Assembly: GCA_030849965.1 (NCBI GenBank)
Contig: JAVDKL010000001.1
Location: forward strand, 682,001 to 746,000
Length of the DNA: 64,000 nucleotides
From: Schauerella fraxinea
Lineage (GTDB): Bacteria > Pseudomonadota > Gammaproteobacteria > Burkholderiales > Burkholderiaceae_B
Reading direction: 5' to 3'
Position 1 is the stretch's first letter, and every line of letters begins with the position of its first letter. The notes below the pieces were generated by a model. The model did not search any database and was not told where the DNA came from. It worked only from the letters and a program-made list of their open reading frames with translations. The position numbers were made by a program, and so were the translations under genes. Positions 38,473-47,500 of the stretch are shown one piece after another.

Positions 38473-39252
38473 ATGCGTCTTGCCACTTGGAACGTTAATT
38501 CCCTGAATGTCCGCCTGCCGCAGCTGCTCGACTGGCTCGCGGCCAACCCTGTGGACGCGCTGTGTATTCAAGAGCTCAAACTGGAGCATGACAAATTTCC
38601 TTTGGACGCGTTCAAGGAAGTGGGCTACCACGCGGAATGGGCAGGCCAGAAAACCTATAACGGTGTGGCGATCGTGTCGCGCGAACCGGCGCACAGTGTG
38701 GTGCGCAACATTCCCGGCATGGAAGACCTCCAGCAGCGCGTAATCGCTGTGACCTTGCCCAGCACCGCTGGCGACGTGCGCGTGATCTGCGCGTATTGCC
38801 CGAATGGTCAATCGCTCGATTCAGACAAGTATGTCTATAAGCTCGGCTGGTTTGCCGAGCTCAAACGGTGGTTGGAACAGGAATTGGCCGCGCATCCCCG
38901 TTTGGCGATCCTGGGCGACTACAACGTGGCCCCTGCCGATGAGGACGTACACAATCCCGAAAAGTGGGAAGGCCAGGTGCTGGTGTCCCCGCCCGAACGC
39001 GAAGCGTACTTCGATCTGCTCAAGCTCGGACTTACAGATTCCTTCCGCATGTTCGAGCAACCCGAAAAGTCGTTCAGTTGGTGGGACTATCGGCAATTCG
39101 GTTTTCGGCGCAATGCCGGGCTGCGCATCGACCATGTATTGCTCTCTGAGGCGCTCAAAGCGGTGTGTACCGCATGCGTCATCGACAAGGGTCCGCGCGG
39201 CAATACGCAACCGTCGGATCACACGCCGGTGGTCGCTACGCTGTCTATCTGA
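38473..39252 (+). CDS. xthA: Exonuclease III family AP endonuclease
   Basis: The 259-residue protein repairs abasic sites and removes 3' blocking groups. It begins MRLATWNVNSLNVRLPQLL and carries the metal-binding CIQELKLEHDKFP, the ILGDYNVAPADEDVHNP loop and the catalytic SDHTPVVA at the C-terminus. The ATG at 38473 matches the family start; the frame extends upstream without support. It is probably monocistronic and ends 70 bases before the tRNA gene. It shares the exonuclease III/ExoA fold. Confidence 0.95.
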   Translation: MRLATWNVNSLNVRLPQLLDWLAANPVDALCIQELKLEHDKFPLDAFKEVGYHAEWAGQKTYNGVAIVSREPAHSVVRNIPGMEDLQQRVIAVTLPSTAGDVRVICAYCPNGQSLDSDKYVYKLGWFAELKRWLEQELAAHPRLAILGDYNVAPADEDVHNPEKWEGQVLVSPPEREAYFDLLKLGLTDSFRMFEQPEKSFSWWDYRQFGFRRNAGLRIDHVLLSEALKAVCTACVIDKGPRGNTQPSDHTPVVATLSI

Positions 39253-39281
39253 GACGGGTGCAGAAGCACGCCTTTCGGGCG

Positions 39282-39310
39282 CTGATCAGGCGGATATTTC
39301 GTGCTATATT
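39282..39310 (+). promoter_or_regulatory. Candidate promoter of tRNA-Ala
   Basis: TATATT (39305-39310) is a good -10 hexamer, 12 bases before the tRNA 5' end. CTGATC at 39282-39287, 17 bases upstream, is a weak -35. Confidence 0.5.
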
Positions 39311-39322
39311 GCCTCACGATTT

Positions 39323-39398
<76 letters not shown>

Positions 39399-39413
39399 AA
39401 ATTCAGTACGAAA

Positions 39414-39443
39414 GCCTTGAAACGCACGTTTCAAGGCTTTTTT
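39414..39443 (+). terminator. Terminator downstream of tRNA-Ala
   Basis: GCCTTGAAACG (39414-39424) pairs with 39427-39437 as a long stem with a tight loop, followed by six T. It lies 15 bases after the tRNA. Confidence 0.92.
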
Positions 39444-39581
39444 GTTTTGAACACGGTGTTTTCTTGTTTTGGGTACGGTGCGCGGATCACCATTGATCCA
39501 CCGCAAACAGTCCATAAGTACTCGCCCGACTTTTACTTTTGGCTTGGTCGTTGAGCGGCAAAACGCGGCACAATTTTGCGG

Positions 39582-40952
39582 ATGTCGCACAGCTTCGTTT
39601 ATCTCAATTTCATACCCCACTTCCTTCGTTACCTGGCACCTGCCTCCCTTCTCGCCGCAAGCCTGCTCTGGAATGTGTTCTCTCACGCGGCCGAGCCCGT
39701 GACACGTGAACGTTCGGAAGCCAACGCGCAGCAGCAGCAGCAGCAGCAGCAGCCAGATCCCGATTTCAATGCGGATGGGGCCAATCACCCCATCCCACGC
39801 CTGTCGTTCTGGGACATCCCCCGCGCGGGCGGCAACAGCTTCAATCGACTGCCTCCTACGCTCGACTATTTCGGGGCGCTCAAAGCCTACGGCGCCGAAT
39901 GGGTGCGGCTCTCCTACGACAAATGGAAGCCGGCGCAACGCGATTTCTTGTTGGGCAATGCCGATAGGTACGAGCGCCTTACGCCTGAAGACCTGACAAC
40001 GCTGCGCGAGACGCTCGACCGCGCGCATGCCGCCGGCTTGAAGGTCGTCGTTACGCCGCTCTCGTTACCCGGCATGCGCTGGTCGCAAAACAACGGGGGC
40101 ACTTTCGACGATCGATTGTGGCGCGATCGACAGTATTGGGATCAGTCGGCGGCCTTCTGGCGCGATATGGCGACGGCGTTGAAGGATCATCCTGCGATCG
40201 CCGCCTACAACCTGGTCAACGAACCCGCCCCCGAAAAGCAAAGCACCCTGGCAGAACATGCCGATGCCGACACCATGCGCGCCTGGTATGCGGATCAACG
40301 CGGCACCACGCGCGATCTGCCTGCCTTCTATACACACGTCATCAGCGCCATACGTGAGGTCGACCGCGATACGCCGGTGATGGTGGACGCCGGCTGGTTT
40401 GCCGCAGCCGACGCCTTTGCGTATTGGCCCTATCCGCTGGACGATCGCCGCGTGCTGTACAGCGTGCACATGTACGAGCCGTATGCCGCAACGAGTGCGC
40501 CCAATCTGAAACGCCAGCCGCCCTACGACTATCCTGGTCTGGTGCCCTTTGCCGGATCTTTGGTTCGTTGGGACGCCACCCGCGTGGCGCAGTATCTGCG
40601 GCAAGCGTTCGACTGGTCGGCCATGCACAGCGTGCCGGCCAATCGCATGGTGGTGGGCGAACTGGGGTGCGTGCGTCAAATGCCGTGGTGCGCGCAGTAT
40701 CTTGAGGATGTGCTCGGCACGATCGACAAACTTGAAGCGCACTGGGCCTTTTACAGCTTTCGCGAAGATGCCTGGGACGCAATGGATTACGAGCTCGGTC
40801 AGGCGAAAGTGCCGCCGGCCTATTGGCAAGCCATCGAACAAGGTCTCCCGGATCCGGTTGCTCGCCGCGCCACACCCGAGTTCGAGCCGATCGCAAGGCG
40901 GCTTGCGCCGCGAATCGTGAGCGCGCCGCGAATGGATCGCCCCGTCAACTGA
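39582..40952 (+). CDS. Secreted GH5-type glycoside hydrolase
   Basis: The 456-residue protein has a hydrophobic N-terminus (about residues 10-38) ending in SHAAEP, consistent with export. A low-complexity region with eight consecutive Gln (residues 50-57) follows. The catalytic domain of the GH5 (clan A) kind has the acid/base Glu214 in YNLVNEP and the nucleophile Glu360 in VVGELG. HMYEPY near 310 is also typical. The substrate is likely a beta-glucan or mannan. The cyclic beta-glucan synthase gene 575 bases downstream hints at glucan processing, though no experimental link is implied. An ATG at 39582 is chosen; a TTG two codons earlier is possible. Confidence 0.85.
   Translation: MSHSFVYLNFIPHFLRYLAPASLLAASLLWNVFSHAAEPVTRERSEANAQQQQQQQQPDPDFNADGANHPIPRLSFWDIPRAGGNSFNRLPPTLDYFGALKAYGAEWVRLSYDKWKPAQRDFLLGNADRYERLTPEDLTTLRETLDRAHAAGLKVVVTPLSLPGMRWSQNNGGTFDDRLWRDRQYWDQSAAFWRDMATALKDHPAIAAYNLVNEPAPEKQSTLAEHADADTMRAWYADQRGTTRDLPAFYTHVISAIREVDRDTPVMVDAGWFAAADAFAYWPYPLDDRRVLYSVHMYEPYAATSAPNLKRQPPYDYPGLVPFAGSLVRWDATRVAQYLRQAFDWSAMHSVPANRMVVGELGCVRQMPWCAQYLEDVLGTIDKLEAHWAFYSFREDAWDAMDYELGQAKVPPAYWQAIEQGLPDPVARRATPEFEPIARRLAPRIVSAPRMDRPVN
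39729..39752 (+). repeat. (CAG)8 microsatellite within the GH5 gene
   Basis: Eight perfect CAG triplets encode eight glutamines just after the export signal. The repeat keeps the frame and lies in a linker, so copy-number changes would alter the linker rather than inactivate the gene. Confidence 0.95.
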
Positions 40953-41043
40953 CTACAAAGATACTTTCCTGTAACTAGGGATATGGGCGTATGCTGGGGT
41001 GTGCCGGTTTGGCATTCAATGGTTGCGGTTTTAGGAGTTTGTC

Positions 41044-41178
41044 ATGGCCAAAGGTCAGGTACGCGGTAACCGCGAAGTTAAAAAACCCAAGCAACCCCCT
41101 AAGCCCACGACGCCGGCGTCGCCTTTTGGCGCCACGACATCCCGGGCAGGCGCACAAGCCGCCGACAAGAAGAAATAA
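41044..41178 (+). CDS. Small basic Lys/Pro-rich protein of unknown function
   Basis: The 44-residue gene starts at ATG 41044 with AGGAG 6 bases upstream and ends with TAA. The product starts MAKGQVRGNREVKKPKQPPK and ends in AADKKK. It contains about ten Lys/Arg and a Pro/Thr stretch (PPKPTTPASP), and is probably disordered and positively charged. I recall similar short basic proteins annotated as hypothetical in Burkholderiales, but I cannot confirm a family. It lies between the GH5 gene and the glucan synthase gene on the same strand. Confidence 0.7.
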   Translation: MAKGQVRGNREVKKPKQPPKPTTPASPFGATTSRAGAQAADKKK

Positions 41179-41526
41179 GCACGATCGCTTGCATTAGTCC
41201 GATCGCTTAATCGGTCGCTTGGCGTTCGCCGAGCGACCGCCTCATTGCCTGTGACCCGCTGCTGAGGGCCACTTTAGCGACAGCCCGCAGATTTGTGGCA
41301 CCCTCATCCAGGAGCCCTGGCAGGCTATCGAGCAACTCGTGCGCGTCTCTCATACGCGTCTGAATCTCAGTTTACGTTTCATCGTTTTAGCTCCTTCGCT
41401 GAGCTAGTCGCATTGCGTGCGATTAGCGGCTGATGCTGGGCGCGCTTCCTGCTTTATCAGTACCGACGCCCGCCGTCGGCGTACTCGCTTCGCCTATCGC
41501 GAGCCAACCCTGGCCAGAGAGGCACC
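41179..41526. other. 348-base intergenic region before the glucan synthase gene
   Basis: No gene is visible. A hairpin of 12-base arms with one mismatch (41213-41224 with 41227-41238, loop TT) follows the small basic gene by 35 bases. It has no T tract, so it may be a processing or stability element. AGAGAGG near 41516-41522 is the ribosome site of the synthase gene. Confidence 0.45.
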
Positions 41527-44500
41527 ATGTTCACCATTCCCTCATTCATGCGCGCGCGCGCATCCTCGCTTTGGGCGTCGACTGCGCCGGTCCGCGACGA
41601 GTTGTTCGGCGTAGAGCGCCTGGAGCAGCATGCTGCCAGTCTGGCCGCTGCTCAAGCCGTTACCCTCAAGCCGCCGAAGGTGCTGTCGCTGCGCATTCGT
41701 TTGAAGGACAACGCGAACGTGTTGCTGGCCGCCTATCGCGCCAGTGCAACCGAACTGGAAAGCGGACACAAAGTCGTCCCTGCCGCCGAATGGCTGCTGG
41801 ATAACTATCATCTGGTCGAAGCGCAGATTCGCGAAATCCGCGACGATCTCCCCCCCGGTTACTACCAACAGCTACCCAAGCTCGCGTCGGGTCCCTTCGC
41901 AGGCTACCCACGCGTGTTTGGACTGGCTTGGGCTTACGTTGCCCACTCGGATAGTCACGTCGATCAAGAATCCTTGCGACGCTTCGTGGCGGCCTATCAG
42001 CATGTGCAGCCGCTGGAGATCGGGGAGCTCTGGGCCGTGGCGATCACGTTGCGCATCGTACTCATCGAAAACCTGCGGCGGCTTGCGGATCAGATGACGG
42101 CGGGACGCGCTGTGCGCGCGAAGGCCGACACATTGGCCGAACATCTGCGCGATTCCGATAACACCCAGCGCCTGCTGGATGCGGCCGACGCAGCGTGGCC
42201 CGAATCGCCATTGGCGGAATTGTTTGCAGCCCAACTGGCCAAGCGGTTACGCGACCAGGATCCGCGCACCACGCCCGCCGTCCCATGGCTGGAAGAGCGG
42301 CTCAAACGGCAATCGCTGTCTCTCGACGAAGCCGTGCAACACGCGCAACTTCGTCAAGGTGCCTCGAATGTGAGCGTGCGCAACGTGATCACCAGCATGC
42401 GCCTGATCTCCGATATCGACTGGGCCGACTGGTTTGAAAGCGTAAGCCTGGTCGACGATCGGCTGCGTCGTGCGAGCACTTTCGCTGAAATGGATTTTGC
42501 TACGCGCAACCGCTATCGCAGCGCGATCGAGCAGTTGGCGCGCGGGGCCCCGCTGTCAGAACTGGACATTACCGACGCCGCCTTGGCCGCTGCGCGCGAT
42601 AGTGTTGCGCAAGCCCACGCGGCGTTCAACGGCGCTGTGCCGTCGGCGACCCGCGACCAAACCACCGACCCCGACGCCAATCACATCGTGACATCCACCC
42701 GACTCGGGTTGACCATCGATGCCGCACGGCTCGCTGATCCCGGCTATCACTTGATTGCCGAGGGCCGTCCGGCGTTCGAGCGCATTATCGGATTCAAGCA
42801 ACCGATACGTCTGCAGCTCAATCGGCTTCACGTCCGACTGGGAATGGGCGGTTATATCGGCGCCATTCTGGTCATCACGCTGATTTTCATGGCGTTCGCC
42901 GTCTGGGCCTTGAGCACCACGGATCTCGGTCTGGGCTGGCTGATCGCGTATGCCTTGCTCGTTTGCATTCCCGCCACTGAGGCCGCCACTGCCGTGATCA
43001 ATCGCGTGGTGGCGTGGCATGTTGGCGCTTCTGCATTACCGGGATTGGAGCTGGCAGCGGGAGTGCCATCGCACTTGCGCAGCATGATCGCGGTGCCTGC
43101 CCTGCTCACCAATGATGCCGAGGTGCTGGAACACATCGAGCAGCTCGAAGTGCACCATCTGAGCGGCGCAGGCGGCGACCTGTCGTTTGCTCTGGTACTG
43201 GATGGCCTGGACGCCGATCGTGAGGTACTGCCGCAAGATGCCGCCACGCTTGCCACCGCTACCGCCGCGATCGCGCGCTTGAATACGCGCTACGCGCCGC
43301 CGGCCGGTGGACCGCGATTCATCTTGCTGTACCGCCGTCGCGTCTTCAACCCTGCCGAGCAAACGTGGATGGGCTGGGAGCGCAAGCGCGGCAAGCTCCA
43401 TGAGCTCAATCGTCTGTTGCGCGGTGCGACTGACACGACCTTCATCCCGATCGATGGCGTGTCGCCGCAGGTGCCACCAGACGTCAAATACGTGCTGACG
43501 CTGGATGCCGATACGCGCCTGCCGCGCGACGCCGCTTTACATCTAATCGGCAAAATGGGGCATCCCCTGAACCGCCCGCGCTTCTCGCAAAGCGAACAAC
43601 GTGTTGTGGGCGGCTATGCGATTCTGCAGCCGCGCGTCACGCCCGCGTTGCCCATCGGGCGCGAGGGGTCGCTTTATCAACGGGTGTTTTCCAGCCCGGG
43701 CGGCATGGATCCGTATGCCAGTGCCGTGTCGGACGTCTATCAGGATTTGTTCGGCGAAGGATCGTTCACCGGCAAGGGCATCTACGATGTGGACGCCGTC
43801 GAAGCCGCCTTGGCGGGCCGGATTCCCGAAAATACGATGCTCAGCCACGACTTGTTCGAAGGCGTGTTTGCACGCGCGGGCTTGGCGTCGGATATCGAAG
43901 TGGTCGAGGATGTGCCGGCCCGCTACGATGTGGCCGCCAAGCGCCAGCATCGCTGGACGCGCGGCGATTGGCAGTTGCTGCCGTGGATCACGGGCCGCCG
44001 TCCCCTGACGGGCACCGGGCGCGGCAAGATGCTCGATAATCTGCGCCGCTCGTTGCAGGCGCCGCTTTCCTTTGCCACCTTGGCCCTATGCGCCTTCATG
44101 CCGCTCCAAGCCGGTGTGATCGGCGCCTTGATTATCGTGGCCGGGCTCGCGTTGCCGGCGCTCATGCCGGGCGCATTCGGACTTTGGCCGCGCCGCAGCG
44201 GCATTCTGGTGCATCACCATCTGGCCATGCTGGCGGCCGATATGCGGCGCGCCACCTTGCAGGTGGCGCTGGCGCTCGCGTTCATGGCCGATCAGGCGTG
44301 GCGCATGAGCGACGCCATCGTGCGCACGCTTGTGCGCCTGGTCACGCGGCGCCGTTTGCTGGAATGGACGACGTCGGCGCAGTCGGGACGCAACCCGCGC
44401 TTGCGGATCGCCGGTTTCTATCGCGAGATGGCGCCGAGTTGTGTGGCAGCGGCCGTGCTGGCCTTGGTCGCGGTTGCAGTTGTTCCCACGTCGTGGCCGT

Positions 44501-47500
44501 TGCCGCTGGCATTCGCACTGGTCTGGCTGGCGGCACCGGCAATGGCATGGCGCGTGAGCCGGTCGCCGAAGGTACCGCAGCGCTTGACGCTGTCTGCCGA
44601 GGACGCGCAAGACTTGCGTTTGATCGCCCGCCGAACGTGGCGCTTCTTCGAAACGTTCGTCACGCCGCTCGACAATATGCTGCCGCCGGACAATTTTCAG
44701 GAAATGCCTAAGCCTGTCATTGCCACGCGCACATCGCCCACCAATATCGGGCTGTATCTGCTCTCGGCGGTCAGTGCGCGCGATTTCGGCTGGGCCGGTA
44801 CCCACGAGATCGTGGATCGGCTCGAGGCCACCTTTGCCACGCTACACAAGTTGCCGCGGTTCAAGGGTCACTTCTACAACTGGTACGGCACGCGCGAACT
44901 CGATGCGTTGGCACCCGCCTATGTCTCGTCGGTGGACAGCGGCAATCTCGCGGGGCATCTGATCGCGTTGGCCAACGCCTGCGACGAATGGCGAGCGCAG
45001 CCAGTGTCTCGGCATGTGCAAACCGGATTGCACGACACGCTCGTGCTGGCGCGTTCTTCAGCCAATGCGCTTATCCGCGCAATGCCCACCGCGCACGACC
45101 CGCTCACGGCGGTACTGAACGAGCTGGACGTGGCACTGCTCAGCACGCAGGATCTCGATGCCATGCTGCCGGTCGTCAAGCGACTGGCAGATAAAGCCAT
45201 GACGTTGGCCCATGTGCATTTGCCGGCGGCCGAAGCCGGCCCTGGCGCGGACACGCTCTTCTGGATCGACGCGCTGCGCCACGCTGTCACCGATCACCTG
45301 CACGACCGGGAAACCCGTGCCGTCCAGCCGCATGCGGTCAGCGAAACCCATCCCTTGGATCAGCGGTTACTCGCGGTGGCCGCCACCGCGCGGCAACTTG
45401 CATGGGAAATGGATTTTGCGTTTCTGCTCGATCCAGAGCGCAAACTGCTTTCGATCGGCTATAGCGTGCCGGATAACCAGACCGACACTAATTGCTACGA
45501 CCTGCTCGCATCCGAGGCCCGACTGGCCAGCTTGTTTGCCATTGCGAAAGGCGATGTGGCCACGCGGCACTGGTTTCGTTTAAGCCGATCGGCAACGCCG
45601 ATGGGCAATGGCTCGGCACTGATTTCGTGGTCGGGTTCGATGTTCGAATACTTGATGCCGTCGCTCGTGATGCGCGCACCGGCGGGCAGCCTGCTTGAGC
45701 AAACCAACCGTTTGGTGGTCGACCGCCAGGCGGCTTACGGACGCGCGCTCGGTATCCCGTGGGGCGTTTCCGAATCCGCCTATAACGCGCGCGATATCGA
45801 CTTCACCTATCAGTACGCCAACTTCGGCGTGCCGGGCCTGGGCTTGAAGCGCGGGCTCTCCGAGAACGTGGTCATCGCACCGTACGCCACCGGACTGGCC
45901 ACCATGGTCGCCCCCCACGCGGCACGCAGCAACTTCGGCCTGATGGCGAGCATGGGTGCGCTGGGCCACTACGGCTTCTATGAAGCGCTTGATTTCACCC
46001 GCTCGCGCTTGCCCGAAGATGAAAGCGTCGCGATCGTCTACAACTACATGGCCCATCATCAGGGCATGACGATCGTCGCCATCGCCAATACGTTGCATGA
46101 CGGGTGCATGCGCACCCGTTTCCATGCCGAGCCCGCGATCCAAGCCTGCGAATTGCTGCTGCAGGAACGCCTGCCGCGCGATGTCGCGATCGCGCACCCG
46201 CGCGCCGAAGAAGTCAAGACGGCAGCCGCCGGCACCATCGGCGATGCGCCCACCGTTCGCCGCCTTACGTCCACCCCGATGGGCGCGCCGGTTACGCACT
46301 TGCTCTCGAATGGCCGGTATGCCGTCATGCTCACGACGGCGGGTGGCGGCTATAGCCGCTGGCACGATATCGCCGTTACCCGTTGGCGTGAAGACACCAC
46401 GCGCGACGATGGCGGTTCGTTCGTCTTCATTCGCGACCGGCAGACCGGCTTGATCTGGTCGGCAGGCGTGCAACCCGTAGGCATCGAAAGCCGGCATAGC
46501 GACGTTGTGTTCGGCGAAGATCATGCCGCCTTCATCCGACGCGATGGGCCGCTCACCACCAGCATGGAAGTCATGGTGTCGGGTGAAGACGACGGCGAGG
46601 TGCGACGCATCACCATCGTCAATAGCGGACGCCGGGCGCGCGAACTCGACATCACGTCATATGCCGAACTTGTTCTGGCCAGCCCCGCGGCGGACAACGC
46701 CCATCCGGCGTTTGCCAAACTTTTCGTCGTAACCGAGTATCTACCGGAGTTTGGTGCCTTGGTGGCCACTCGCCGCCCCCGCGCCCACGGCGAGGTACAG
46801 GTATGGGCCGCGCATTTCCCGGTGATCGAGGCGCAGGTTGCCGCAGCGCCACAGTATGAATCTGACCGCGCCAAGTTCATCGGTCGCGGACGCACCGTGG
46901 GCACGGCACAGGCGATTTTCGACCAGACAACGTTATCCAATACGGTGGGCACCGTGCTCGACCCCATCTTCTCGCTGCGTCAACGCATTCGTGTCACACC
47001 GGGCACCGTGGCGCGCATCGCCTTCTGGACGGTGGTCGCCGATACCCGCGAAGCCTTGCTCGATCTCATCGATCGGCACCACGACCGCAGCGCTTTCGAT
47101 CGCGCCAAAACGTTGTCGTGGACGCAGGCGCAGGTGCAGTTGCGCCATCTGGATATCGACACCGAAGAAGCGGCCAATTTTCAACGCCTGGCCGCGCCTA
47201 TTTTGTATGCCGACGGTCGTTTTCGGGCGCCGTCGGACACGATCGTGCGCGGCTTGCGCGATCAGAAAGCGCTGTGGCCGCATGCCATTTCGGGCGACCT
47301 GCCCATCGTGCTGCTGCGCGTGGACGACATCGAAGACATGCCGATGGTGCGTCAGATGTTGCGCGCCCACGAATACTGGCGCATGAAACGGCTGGCCGTG
47401 GATCTGGTGATCATCAACGAGCGCGCGTCGTCGTATGTGCAAGATCTGCAGATCGCGATCGACACCGCCGTACGCAGCAACCAGGCACGCCCGGCGCTCA

